Assembly: GCA_944385465.1 (NCBI GenBank)
Contig: CALWXH010000009.1
Coordinates: forward strand, 1 to 45,129
Direction: 5' to 3'
Origin: an uncultured Oscillospiraceae bacterium
GTDB taxonomy: Bacteria; Bacillota; Clostridia; Oscillospirales; Oscillospiraceae
Length of the DNA: 45,129 bases
Shown: positions 29,011 through 37,732 of the stretch, one piece after another
Layout of the letters: every line of letters begins with the position of its first letter
Position numbering within the stretch: the first letter of the stretch is position 1
The notes under the pieces: generated by a model
What the model was told of the DNA's origin: nothing
The model's input: the letters and a program-made list of their open reading frames with translations, nothing else
The model's database searches: none
Translations under genes and position numbers: made by a program

Positions 29011-31113
29011 ATGCCAAAAGACGGGCTGAATATCTATTTCAGCATCAGGGACGGGGCCTCCCCCACCCTGTCGGCCATCGCGGACAAGACTCGCGCCTTG
29101 GATAAAGAAACCCAACAGTTGGAACAGAGCTATCAAGCGCTGCAGAAAGCGAATGCCAGTCTGATTCAGCGGCAAACCGCTCTACGGAAAGAGCTGTCCC
29201 TGGCCAAAGATGAGGCCAAGGACGCCAAGCGGGCGTTTGAGGACCTGGGGGACGCGGCCAGCCAGGACGCCTACGAGAAAGCGCAGCAAAAGGTGGAGGC
29301 CCTACGCAATGAAATCTCCGCCACCAGCAAGGCCCTGCGGGAGAATGAGAAGATCTTCAAAAGCAACATGGAGACCGTGAGGAAGGGCGCCACCGGAAGC
29401 GGAACAGGCGGGAATGATGGCGGCTTTGCTATGCTGGCAAAGGGCATTGCCAGCGGGCAGATTGGGCAGATGTTTTCCTCGTCTTTAGGTGGAGCCGCTG
29501 AGACCTTGTTGACCAGCGCAGTGGGAACCCCAACGGCATCTCTCATTTCGGATACTGTAAGCAGTGCCATTACTGGCGCTGCAGCAGGAGCTATGTTCGG
29601 TCTGCCTGGTATTTTGATCGGCGGTGGCGTGGGTGCCCTCTCCGGTCTGATTTCGGGCGGGACCAAGATCTATGAAGCCCAGGATGACGCATTCAAAGAA
29701 TATGTCCAGGAGGGCGTAGAGGGCGCCCTGGAAGACCAGCAGACCCGGACAGAGACCGGCTCGACCATCGCCGGCAGCCGGGAGCAAACGCAGATGGCCT
29801 TTGCTCAACGGCTGGGCAGCGAAGAGGCCGCGGCGGAATACCTGGGGCGAGTCCAGGACATGGCGGCCCGGACCAATTACACCTACGACGAAATCACCGG
29901 TTACTCCAAGCTGCTGCTCAACTCGTACAATCCGGACGAAGTCTTCTCGGTACTCCAGTCCTTGTCAGACGCTACAGCCGGGCTGAATCTGTCCAGTAGC
30001 GACGTGGAGCAGATGATTGCCGGCCTAAGCCGGATGCGCACCACGGGGAAAGCCACCCAAGAGTATCTCAACTTCTTCTCTGAACGGGGCGTGGATGTCT
30101 ACGATGCCCTGGGACAGTCCCTGGGCGTAGACAAAAGCCAAGTCGCCAACATGGTGACCAGCGGCGAGATCGGCGGCGTGGAGGCCGCCCAGGCCATCCT
30201 GGAGTATATCGATCAGGAGTTCGGCGGGCTGAGCGAGAAGCTGATGGGCACTTATGATGCCATGGTGGACAACCTATCCGATGCGGAAGCCAATCTGCAG
30301 GCCCGGGCCGGCGAGGGATACAACGAAACCCGGAAAGAAGGCATCCAGGCCCAGCAAGAGTGGATGGAGCAGAAGGCAGGCGAACTGGGCGACGCCTACT
30401 CTATGATCGGTCAGTGGCAGGCAAGTCTTGAAAACCTGGCCGAGCAATATGAGCGAGATGCGCTGGATGCCGTGATGAGTGGTACAACCTCCGATCTCTA
30501 TGCAGACAGCGATCAGCTGGGCCGGCTGGAGGAGCTTGCCGAGGAATACCAAGCGGCATTGGCGGAATACGAGGCGGGCAACCAAGAGGCGGGTGCTCGG
30601 ATGGGCCAGCTGCTGGCGGAAGCCCAAATCATCGCCCAGAACGAATACAACGCAAGCGAAGGCGCCCAGTTGGCCCTTCAATCTCAACTGGACTTGGCTG
30701 GGCGCATCCGGGAGGATGCGGCCAGCAACGAAGCCTACTGGAACGCAGGATACCAGAAGGGCCAGGAATTCAGCAAAGGTATGGCCGCAGCCTGGACCAG
30801 CCTGGGCCTGGGCGCAGACGACGATGGCGGCTACATGTCCGCAGGAGAGGCCATGCAGCTGTACGAGCAGATCCGCACCGGCGGGCGGTCCTATGCCGTG
30901 GGCCTGGACCGGGTGCCCTATGACGACTTCCCCGCCCTGCTCCACCAGGGGGAGCGGGTGCTGACCGCCAATGAAGCCCGGGCCATGGACCAGGGCGGAT
31001 CCGGCGGGATCACCATCCAGATCGGGGAACTGGCTGTACGGGAAGAGGCGGATGTGGACCGGGTGGCCGAAACCCTGATGGCCAAGCTCCGGCTGGCAAG
31101 GATGGTGGTTTGA
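29011..31113 (+). CDS. Tail tape measure protein
   Basis: A 700-residue protein. Residues 1-125 are coiled coil (DKETQQLEQSYQALQKANASLIQRQTALRKEL). A glycine/alanine-rich hydrophobic segment follows (AAAGAMFGLPGILIGGGVGALSGLISGG, about 190-218). The middle is a TMP_2-like region (DMAARTNYTYDEITGYSKLLLNSYNPDEVFSVLQSL) and the tail has the usual VPYDDFPALLHQGERVLTANEA motif. Its length would set a tail of roughly 100 nm, a moderate tail, by the usual 0.15 nm per residue. It follows the chaperone pair and overlaps the next start (TGATG). Confidence 0.92.
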   Translation: MPKDGLNIYFSIRDGASPTLSAIADKTRALDKETQQLEQSYQALQKANASLIQRQTALRKELSLAKDEAKDAKRAFEDLGDAASQDAYEKAQQKVEALRNEISATSKALRENEKIFKSNMETVRKGATGSGTGGNDGGFAMLAKGIASGQIGQMFSSSLGGAAETLLTSAVGTPTASLISDTVSSAITGAAAGAMFGLPGILIGGGVGALSGLISGGTKIYEAQDDAFKEYVQEGVEGALEDQQTRTETGSTIAGSREQTQMAFAQRLGSEEAAAEYLGRVQDMAARTNYTYDEITGYSKLLLNSYNPDEVFSVLQSLSDATAGLNLSSSDVEQMIAGLSRMRTTGKATQEYLNFFSERGVDVYDALGQSLGVDKSQVANMVTSGEIGGVEAAQAILEYIDQEFGGLSEKLMGTYDAMVDNLSDAEANLQARAGEGYNETRKEGIQAQQEWMEQKAGELGDAYSMIGQWQASLENLAEQYERDALDAVMSGTTSDLYADSDQLGRLEELAEEYQAALAEYEAGNQEAGARMGQLLAEAQIIAQNEYNASEGAQLALQSQLDLAGRIREDAASNEAYWNAGYQKGQEFSKGMAAAWTSLGLGADDDGGYMSAGEAMQLYEQIRTGGRSYAVGLDRVPYDDFPALLHQGERVLTANEARAMDQGGSGGITIQIGELAVREEADVDRVAETLMAKLRLARMVV

Positions 31114-31778
31114 TGGAAAAGACATTTTGTTTCCTGTTTGACAGCCGCAGCATCATTCTCCCCGTCACTCCGGAGCGCGCCACCTGGGAGCAAGGCATCA
31201 ACATCGAGAGCATCAACATCAGTGCTGTCGGTGATGTTTATCGCCCCGGGAAATCGCGCCGCCACCGGGGGCAAATTGAAGGGATCTTCCCTGCCAACGC
31301 ATACAGCTGGGTTAATCCATCTGCCTCGCTGGATCCATATTACTACATCAACCTGTTTGCCGATGCAATGAAGCGGAAGGCAATTGGCCGCTATGTCGTG
31401 GGCGGGACTGAGATTAACGCTCAAGTCATCATTGAAGGGCTGTCATATGAGGAACGAGACGGCAGCGGCGATGTGTACTATACGCTATCGATTGCCGAGT
31501 GGGTCGACCTGGAAGCTGTTACGGTGTCCGGGCCGGATGTGTCCTGGACTGGAAACGGGACTCAAAACACCGGACAACCAGCTGAGACGCCCCCCGAGCA
31601 ATACATTGTTGTCGCTGGAGATATGCTGTCGGTCATCTGTCGCAGATATTATGGCAATGGATCTTCCCGGTACTATGAGGCGCTCGCCAAGTACAACGGG
31701 ATCGAAAATCCACACCTGATTTATCCCGGAGACACAATACAAATTCCCCCTGAATCCGAACTGTTTGGAGGCACCTAA
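31113..31778 (+). CDS. LysM-containing tail hub protein (XkdP-like)
   Basis: A 221-residue protein. The N-terminal domain (residues 1-145) is the XkdP-type hub; the C-terminal 50 residues form a LysM (EQYIVVAGDMLSVICRRYYGNGSSRYYEALAKYNGIENPHLIYPGDTIQIP), which binds glycan. It likely connects tube to baseplate and touches peptidoglycan. From here to about 32750 the sequence is more AT-rich than the flanks. Confidence 0.9.
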   Translation: MEKTFCFLFDSRSIILPVTPERATWEQGINIESINISAVGDVYRPGKSRRHRGQIEGIFPANAYSWVNPSASLDPYYYINLFADAMKRKAIGRYVVGGTEINAQVIIEGLSYEERDGSGDVYYTLSIAEWVDLEAVTVSGPDVSWTGNGTQNTGQPAETPPEQYIVVAGDMLSVICRRYYGNGSSRYYEALAKYNGIENPHLIYPGDTIQIPPESELFGGT

Positions 31779-31779
31779 C

Positions 31780-32751
31780 ATGCAGATTTATCTGACAGAC
31801 AGCAGCGGCACCAGAGAGATTACAAACCTCATTGTCAGATCCGTATGGAGCGGCGATGAATCAACCATAGCGAGAAAACTCAGTGCATCTATGCTGCACG
31901 ATGAAACCGAGCTGTGGCCGGTTCCATCTCTGGGGGATGGCGTTACCCTCACCCATGATGGCGCTCTGTTGTTTGCAGGCTATGTTGTGCAGCGGACCTT
32001 AGATAGCGAAAGCTCCACGTTGGAGTTTGAGTGTTATGACAAGGGGATCTACCTCACGAATAATGATGCCACATACAAATTCCGGCAAACTACAGCGGAA
32101 GCTATGGTTCGCACCGTCTGCGATGATTTGGGCATTCCCGTTGCAGAATTGGCGGAAACGGGGATCCCTCTCAACCGCAAGTTTTCGGGCGTGACTATAG
32201 ACAAGCTGGCCCGCACAGCCTACAGCCTGGCCGCAGAACAGACAGGAGATCGTTACGCCATAAGAATGACCCCTGATGGTCTATCCATTACGGTGCGCAC
32301 CCAAAACGAGAGCAGCTTAAATCTCCGTCCCCGATCGAACCTAATGTATGCCACGACCACGGAGTCTATCGTGGACATGGTCAACAGTGTTGGCATCTAT
32401 GATCAGCAGGGCCAGAGGATTTCTTCTGTCGGAGATAGCCAGGCTCAGCAACTATATGGCACCATGGAGCGGCATCTTCAGCAGAGCGAAAGCGGAGATG
32501 TCTTTGCTCAGGCTGAGGCGTTGCTTGAAGACAACGGGCTCAGTCGCAATGTACAAGTGCAGGTTCTGGGAGATACCAGGCTGATCACGGGGGAAACAGT
32601 AGTTGTGGAAGAGCAGTCTACTGGGCTTCGCGGTATCTTCTGGATTGATTCGGACAGTCATACCTGGCAGCGGGATACCTACACTTGCAAGTTGACTCTC
32701 AACTGCCGGAATGTAATGACAACGGCCAATGCAGGGAGCGATCTAACATGA
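31780..32751 (+). CDS. Baseplate hub protein (XkdQ-like)
   Basis: A 323-residue protein (LIVRSVWSGDESTIARKLSASMLHDE ... GDGVTLTHDGALLFAGYVVQRTLDSESSTLEFECYDKGIYLTNND) of the XkdQ family, the structural equivalent of T4 gp27-like hub proteins. Its last codons overlap the next ATG (ATGA). Confidence 0.9.
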   Translation: MQIYLTDSSGTREITNLIVRSVWSGDESTIARKLSASMLHDETELWPVPSLGDGVTLTHDGALLFAGYVVQRTLDSESSTLEFECYDKGIYLTNNDATYKFRQTTAEAMVRTVCDDLGIPVAELAETGIPLNRKFSGVTIDKLARTAYSLAAEQTGDRYAIRMTPDGLSITVRTQNESSLNLRPRSNLMYATTTESIVDMVNSVGIYDQQGQRISSVGDSQAQQLYGTMERHLQQSESGDVFAQAEALLEDNGLSRNVQVQVLGDTRLITGETVVVEEQSTGLRGIFWIDSDSHTWQRDTYTCKLTLNCRNVMTTANAGSDLT

Positions 32752-33191
32752 GCAGCGGGAAAGATCCTTATTTAGACTTCTGGGGAATGTGCCGAGACGA
32801 CACCAGAAGCATGATGCCGTTAGTGTACTGTATAGGGAAAATCACCGCAGTATCGAAAGAGCATTTGCGCGTCCTGGCTGATGGCCACGAGCTGGACGAG
32901 GACGACATCCTCATCAACGCCGCATATCAGCCAGATTTCGAGGAAGAGGTAGAGCTCACAGATATGAGCGGCCGGCTGAACGGCGCATCGTCCATCTGCC
33001 CCAACGGATTCCATACGTATTTCGACGTTACATCGGTAAGCAACGATCCAAAACTGACCTACAAGGCGCCCATGCGGCTTAGCGTGGGAGACTTCGTATT
33101 GTTGCTCCCCGATTCAGACCGACAAATTTACTACTTGATTTGTAAGGTGGTGAGCTGGCATGGGGCTGTTCCCGTTGATCAGTCTACCTGA
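32748..33191 (+). CDS. Baseplate protein (XkdR/DUF2577-like)
   Basis: A 147-residue protein between XkdQ- and XkdS-like genes. MPLVYCIGKITAVSKEHLRVLADGHELDEDD and RLSVGDFVLLLPDSDRQIYYLICKVV form OB-like strands, consistent with the spike or hub protein in this position. It overlaps both neighbours (4 nt and 32 nt). Confidence 0.75.
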   Translation: MSSGKDPYLDFWGMCRDDTRSMMPLVYCIGKITAVSKEHLRVLADGHELDEDDILINAAYQPDFEEEVELTDMSGRLNGASSICPNGFHTYFDVTSVSNDPKLTYKAPMRLSVGDFVLLLPDSDRQIYYLICKVVSWHGAVPVDQST

Positions 33192-33591
33192 TTTAACAGA
33201 TTCTGCTGGGACTCAGCGGCAGCTATTCCGGGAACCCGCATGGGATTTCCGACAAAACGCCCCCATCTGGCGCGGAGGCGAACCGGTGTATGTCACTGGG
33301 GCCAGCGCAGTCCTGGTGTGGGCGTGGAACACCCTGCACACTCTTCGGGGTATGCATGACATCTTCACCCGGGACTACGGGCTGGGCATCAAGGCTTTGA
33401 TCGGCACAGCTTACACCGAAAGCGTCCGCAGATCTGAGGCTATCCGGTACGTGCGAGAAGCATTGCTCGTGTGCCCATATATCACATCTGTGGATTCGGT
33501 GTCCGTAGAGCTGGATGGAGCCATGTTGGTGATCACCTGTACGATCCAGACCGTCTATGGGGAGGTGAATATAGATGGATGTAGGCTATAA
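33160..33591 (+). CDS. Baseplate wedge protein (XkdS / gp25-like, DUF2634)
   Basis: A 143-residue protein (PAWDFRQNAPIWRGGEPVYVTGASAVLVWAWNTLHTLRGMHDIFTRDYGLGIKALIG) typical of DUF2634/gp25-like wedge proteins. It overlaps the baseplate J gene by 17 nt. Confidence 0.88.
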   Translation: MGLFPLISLPDLTDSAGTQRQLFREPAWDFRQNAPIWRGGEPVYVTGASAVLVWAWNTLHTLRGMHDIFTRDYGLGIKALIGTAYTESVRRSEAIRYVREALLVCPYITSVDSVSVELDGAMLVITCTIQTVYGEVNIDGCRL

Positions 33592-34666
33592 CGCTTACGA
33601 CAATATCACTCCGGAATCCATCAAAGCGGAGATCCTGGCAGAACTGACGTCCTCTGTGGAGACGCGGGAGGGATCTTATGCAAACACTCTGGTAAGCCCG
33701 GCTGCCTACCAGATGTGGCTGGTCTATCAGCTGATCCCGTGGATTATCCAGCTGGGGTTCCCCGATGAGACCAGCGGCCAGCTGATCGACGGCCGAGCCG
33801 AAGACTTCGGCCTGGTGCGCACACCGGGCCTGCGGGCAGAAGTAACGATGGAATTTACCATTGCTGCCGGGTTGTCTCGGACCCCCAGCATTCCAGAGGG
33901 CACAGTGGTCCTCACCCAGGACGGGCTCCAGTTCGCCTTGACGGAGGCGGTGGTGTTTACTGGCCTGACCGGATCTGCCCACGCCCAGGCCGCCCAGCCG
34001 GGACGTGCATACAACGTAGAGGCAGACACGATCACCATGATGCAGCGGAACATATCTGGCGTCACGTCCTGCACCAATCCGGATGCGGCCTACGGCGGCA
34101 CCGATGAAGAAACCGATGCGGCCTTCCTGGCACGATACAAGGAATTTCTGCAGCGGCCCATCAGTTCGGGGAACAGGAACCACTACATCGCCTGGGCGAA
34201 AGAAGTCAGCGGGATCACCTTTGCGGAGTGCCTTGCCATCTGGAACGGCCCGGGCACTGTTAAGGTCATCGTAGCTGGCCCGGACAAGGCCCCAGTAGAT
34301 GCGGATATTGTGTCCGATGTAGCCGCTCACATCGAGCAGGAACGTCCCATCGGCGCATCAGTCACTGTGGTCAGCGTAACCGAGCTGCCGATCAACGTCA
34401 CCGCAACTGTGTCTCTGGCCAGCGGCACGTCTTTGCAGAGCGTGAAAGACCAGCTGGATGAGACTCTCAGCCAGATGTTGCTGGATCTCCCCTTCGGCAC
34501 CAGCAAAACAATCCTTCACACAAAAGTGTTGTCGCTACTGCTTGCATGTGACGGCGTAGAAGGATACTCCGCATTCACAGTAAACGGCGGAAGTGCAAAT
34601 ATCTCAGCAACGGCGGAACAAACTCCTGTAGTCGGCACACTGAACATCACATCGGGAGGCAGTTGA
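33575..34666 (+). CDS. Baseplate J-like protein (XkdT-like)
   Basis: A 363-residue protein with the Baseplate_J signature (TPESIKAEILAELTSSVETREGSYANTLVSPAAYQMWLVYQLI, then GQLIDGRAEDFGLVRTPGLRAEVTMEFT, EGTVVLTQDGLQFALTEAV and DPRTDEETDAAFLARY-like DEETDAAFLARYKEFLQ). It is the gp6-type wedge component of the contractile baseplate. Confidence 0.93.
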   Translation: MDVGYNAYDNITPESIKAEILAELTSSVETREGSYANTLVSPAAYQMWLVYQLIPWIIQLGFPDETSGQLIDGRAEDFGLVRTPGLRAEVTMEFTIAAGLSRTPSIPEGTVVLTQDGLQFALTEAVVFTGLTGSAHAQAAQPGRAYNVEADTITMMQRNISGVTSCTNPDAAYGGTDEETDAAFLARYKEFLQRPISSGNRNHYIAWAKEVSGITFAECLAIWNGPGTVKVIVAGPDKAPVDADIVSDVAAHIEQERPIGASVTVVSVTELPINVTATVSLASGTSLQSVKDQLDETLSQMLLDLPFGTSKTILHTKVLSLLLACDGVEGYSAFTVNGGSANISATAEQTPVVGTLNITSGGS

Positions 34667-34667
34667 T

Positions 34668-35243
34668 ATGACCTATTATGATCTTCCCTCCTATCAGCGT
34701 GTGCCGGCCTATTTGGAAGCATCTGAACAAACACGCGCCATCATCGTTGCATTGGTCAGTGCAACATTGGCGGCCCGGGCCGCAGTATTAGACACCACGG
34801 ATCAGCTGCACGTACACACAGCCACATGGGGACTCACATTATGGGAAGACCTACTTGCCATTACTCCTCCGGCCAATGCGACAGCAGAACAGCGCCGTAG
34901 CGCCATCACCACCAAGCTTTTGGGTTCCGGCACCTGCAACGCTCAGATGATCAGCAGCATCGCAAAGGCTTTGACCGGCTACGAAGCAGTCGTTGTTGAG
35001 CAAACAGCCGAATACACCTTCTCCATCTATTTTGTGGGTGACAGCGCTGGGTTCATCGACTTTGACCTGAATTCCATCATTGAGGCAGTTGACGAAGTCA
35101 AACCTGCTCACCTGAAATTTGTGATCACGCCCATTACCTGGGGGGATCTGGAGTCCTCTGGACTGACGTGGGGCGAATTACAAGAGCGGTTTGAGACCTG
35201 GGGTGATGTGCCCAAAGCAGTGCTGGTTCGGGAGAGAACGTGA
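34668..35243 (+). CDS. Distal baseplate protein (XkdU / DUF2313-like) with Trp-rich C-terminal repeats
   Basis: A 191-residue protein. The first 150 residues match DUF2313 (YDLPSYQRVPAYLEASEQTRAIIVAL ... AEQRRSAITTKLLGSGTCNAQMISSIAKALTGYEAVVVE ... EAVDEVKPAHLKFVI). The C-terminal end has three short Trp repeats (ITWGDLESSGLTWGELQERFETWGDV). Such repeats commonly mediate virion attachment of the next protein. The next gene carries similar repeats. Its stop overlaps the next start. Confidence 0.88.
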   Translation: MTYYDLPSYQRVPAYLEASEQTRAIIVALVSATLAARAAVLDTTDQLHVHTATWGLTLWEDLLAITPPANATAEQRRSAITTKLLGSGTCNAQMISSIAKALTGYEAVVVEQTAEYTFSIYFVGDSAGFIDFDLNSIIEAVDEVKPAHLKFVITPITWGDLESSGLTWGELQERFETWGDVPKAVLVRERT

Positions 35244-36442
35244 TGGGTACGGCTGAAACATTGCGCGCCGCGAAAGAGCGCAGACAGGTGCTCAATCAGC
35301 GCATCCGTGAAGCCAAGGAGCTGGCCCAGACCACCCGGGACGGGGCGGAGCGCCGGCGGCAGCTGGAGCGAGCCAGGATCCTCCACGACATGTACGTTGA
35401 GTGCAATGAGGAGATCGCCAGGCTGGAGGGGCGAAAGCTGGCCGAAAAGAAGCAGATGCTGCGGGGAGACGGCGTGTTTGCCGGCGGCCTTGTGTGGGCA
35501 GATCTCGCCGGCATGACCTGGGGCTCCGCGGACGGGCTGACCTGGGCGGACATCCAGCAGGCCCGGGACGGGGCACAGACCGGCCGGCAGCTGCAGCTGC
35601 TCACCGATCTGCTCAACGACGGCCTGGACAGCTGCACGCCCCGGCAGCAGACCTATATCCACGCCTACTACACGGAAGAACTGGTCCTGGATGAAATTGC
35701 GGAAGATTTCGGTGTTACCAAGAGCGCTGTCTGCCGGGCCATCAAGCGGGGCCTGGCCCGGGTGGCTCACCACGTGGTGGCCAGGCTGTGCATTGCGCAG
35801 TGCCTGGACAACGGGACCTTCGACTACCTCAAATTTGCCCAGCGGACTCAGGCACTCACGGAGCGGCAGACGGAGCTTCTTTATCTTGCTATGACCCAGG
35901 ATGCGTCCTACCAGATGATGGCCGACTACCTCGGGCGAGATAAGTCCACGGTGTTCCGGGGTGTGGAGCGGGCGGAGGCACGGCTACGGACCCTGCGGGT
36001 GGACTTCCTGCCGGAGGCCAATCCAACCAGAGTGAAGTTCCGCGATTGGGCAGGGATCGGTGAAAAGGAGCTGGCCGAACAGCTGGGGCTAAGCCGGAGG
36101 TTCTATTATCAGGCGGTTCACCGGGCCGCCCGGGTGCACGGCGTACCTCTGTTGCACTATCACATCCTGTGCCGCATCCGGCGCGGGTGGAGCGTCCAGG
36201 ACGCCGCAAACGAGCTGGGTGTGTCTACAGGGCTATGCAAGCGGGTCTCCAAACTATATCCAGAATCGGTGCCGCTGGATACCGCTCTGCTGCCGGACTA
36301 CCGGCCCAAGCAGGTGACCCGCACCCCGGCGCCGGGCACCGTACTTGGCGCACTGCGGGATCTGACCCGGTGCACGGATGCTATCATAGACCGGCTGGAC
36401 GCGGCCACCTTATCCGCCCTCCGGGAGGCGGTTCCATGCTGA
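35243..36442 (+). CDS. Multi-HTH protein with Trp-rich virion-type motif, of unknown function
   Basis: A 399-residue protein. Residues 1-75 are a charged coiled coil. Residues 78-103 are Trp repeats (VWADLAGMTWGSADGLTWADI), like those ending the preceding baseplate protein. At least two sigma-region-4-like HTH units follow: CTPRQQTYIHAYYTEELVLDEIAEDFGVTKSAVCRAIKRG and LTERQTELLYLAMTQDASYQMMADYLGRDKSTVFRGVERA. Two further HTH-like units are GEKELAEQLGLSRRFYYQAVHRA and GWSVQDAANELGVSTGLCKRVSKL. It lies where a tail fibre gene is expected. It could be a late regulator or a virion-attached DNA-binding protein; neither is established. Confidence 0.7.
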   Translation: MGTAETLRAAKERRQVLNQRIREAKELAQTTRDGAERRRQLERARILHDMYVECNEEIARLEGRKLAEKKQMLRGDGVFAGGLVWADLAGMTWGSADGLTWADIQQARDGAQTGRQLQLLTDLLNDGLDSCTPRQQTYIHAYYTEELVLDEIAEDFGVTKSAVCRAIKRGLARVAHHVVARLCIAQCLDNGTFDYLKFAQRTQALTERQTELLYLAMTQDASYQMMADYLGRDKSTVFRGVERAEARLRTLRVDFLPEANPTRVKFRDWAGIGEKELAEQLGLSRRFYYQAVHRAARVHGVPLLHYHILCRIRRGWSVQDAANELGVSTGLCKRVSKLYPESVPLDTALLPDYRPKQVTRTPAPGTVLGALRDLTRCTDAIIDRLDAATLSALREAVPC

Positions 36443-36816
36443 TTCACAAACAAACTCTGGGGGTGCTGGACCAGTTTTGGACTGGGCGCTATGTGTGCTA
36501 CGGGCAGGAGCGGATGCCCCAGATGACGGAGTACACCCTGGCCGGAACGGGGGCTTCCCCGGAAGAGTGGTGGGAAGTGCCCAGGCTGAGCCAGCTGGGA
36601 CGGAAGCTCCGGGCAAGTTACCCATGGTGCGACCCGGTGGTGGACGACCAGGGGCAACTCATCGACATCGTGGTATGGCCGGCCTGGCGTCGGGACGGCC
36701 TACCAGAACCGCTTGCGGAAACGCCGCGAGAGCCGCCCCAAAAGCGGAGGCAGCGGCGGAAGAAAACAGGGATTCTGTCCTATCTATGGGACAAGGAAAG
36801 GGGAAACAGCAAATGA
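36436..36816 (+). CDS. Hypothetical distal tail-region protein
   Basis: A 126-residue protein starting MLIHKQTLGVLDQFWTGRYVCYG, with a compact Trp-rich first 85 residues and a basic tail (EPPQKRRQRRKKTG). GGGAGGCGG precedes ATG 36436, which overlaps the previous stop; it also overlaps the next start (ATGA). I do not recognise the family. Confidence 0.65.
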   Translation: MLIHKQTLGVLDQFWTGRYVCYGQERMPQMTEYTLAGTGASPEEWWEVPRLSQLGRKLRASYPWCDPVVDDQGQLIDIVVWPAWRRDGLPEPLAETPREPPQKRRQRRKKTGILSYLWDKERGNSK

Positions 36817-37261
36817 GCTTATTGGGATGGGAAATCACGGTCAATGACCTCCGGTGCGCCATGGTGAGCCGGGGCAGCACAACGGGGAGTATGTGCTACA
36901 TTTCGAGGAGGCGTTTGCCACGCTGGCCCAGCTGAAGGCTGTACCCTGGGCCAACCCCACCGTGGAGGTGGTAAGCGCCACGGGAACCGTCCTGCCCAGC
37001 GGGTACGGATTCGACCTCAAGGGCATCGAGTACGACTACGGCCCCAGCTTGTGGAAAGTTACGGTAGCCGTAGCGGAGCAGTACCTGGGGGATGTGCTGG
37101 CATATGCCGCTCAGGTGGAGCAGCTGGAGGCCCAGCTGGAACAAGCCCAGACGGATGCAGCCACGGCTCAGGGTGAGGCAACCCAGGCCCAGGCTGCGGC
37201 GGATGAAGCGCAGGAACTGCTGGACATCATCGTCAACGGTGTGGAGGAGGATGCAACATGA
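36813..37261 (+). pseudogene. Distal tail protein gene with an apparent single-base frameshift
   Basis: The ATG at 36813 overlaps the preceding stop (ATGA) and gives MSLLGWEITVNDLRCAMVSR, but this frame ends at 36935 after about 40 residues. The frame one base back (GTG 36854 to 37261) continues with NGEYVLHFEEAFATLAQLKAVPW and DLKGIEYDYGPSLWKV, then a Gln/Ala coiled coil. A one-base deletion between about 36860 and 36890, near GGGG runs, would join the two into about 149 residues. Without correction, only a 135-residue product from GTG 36854 with no ribosome site is possible. Its 3' end overlaps the next gene by 4 nt. Confidence 0.6.
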
Positions 37262-37710
37262 TTACCAAAGAAAGAGCCCGGGAAATCCGGGCCGTGATTG
37301 AGCAGGCGGCAGGCAGCCTGGACGATGAGACGGCCGCCACAGCCCCCAGTCTATTCAAACGCTGGACCGTGGGCGAGACGGTAGAGCCAGGGGACCGGCG
37401 GTACTACCCGCCCACCCAGCGCCTGTACAAGGTACGGGAGGGACAGGGCCACACCACCCAGGCTGACTGGACGCCGGACGTGACGCCGGCCATGTGGGCA
37501 GTGGTGGGCGACCCCGGCGAGGCGGGAACCCTGGAGGATCCCATCACCGCTGCACGGGGGATGGAGTATACCTACGGGCTGTACTACAAAGACCCGGAGG
37601 ACGAGCAAGTGTATCTGTGCGAGAGAATCGGCGAGGAGGCGGGCGGCAAGATCACGTTGCAGTACCTGCCCCATGAGCTGGTTGGTCAGTATTTCAGCCT
37701 GGCGGATTAA
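37258..37710 (+). CDS. Distal tail protein with carbohydrate-binding-like module
   Basis: A 150-residue protein. A helical N-terminus (TKERAREIRAVIEQAAGSLDDETA) is followed by VGETVEPGDRRYYPPTQRLYKVREGQGHTTQADWTPDVTPAMWAVV, a pattern like CBM5/12-type chitin-binding modules (Y/W-rich, GD..., H-T...W-P...P..W). The C-terminal 60 residues are unassigned. With no large fibre gene present, this is a candidate receptor- or glycan-binding tip, which is inference. Confidence 0.7.
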   Translation: MITKERAREIRAVIEQAAGSLDDETAATAPSLFKRWTVGETVEPGDRRYYPPTQRLYKVREGQGHTTQADWTPDVTPAMWAVVGDPGEAGTLEDPITAARGMEYTYGLYYKDPEDEQVYLCERIGEEAGGKITLQYLPHELVGQYFSLAD

Positions 37711-37732
37711 CCGCTGAAGAGGGAGGCTTAAT

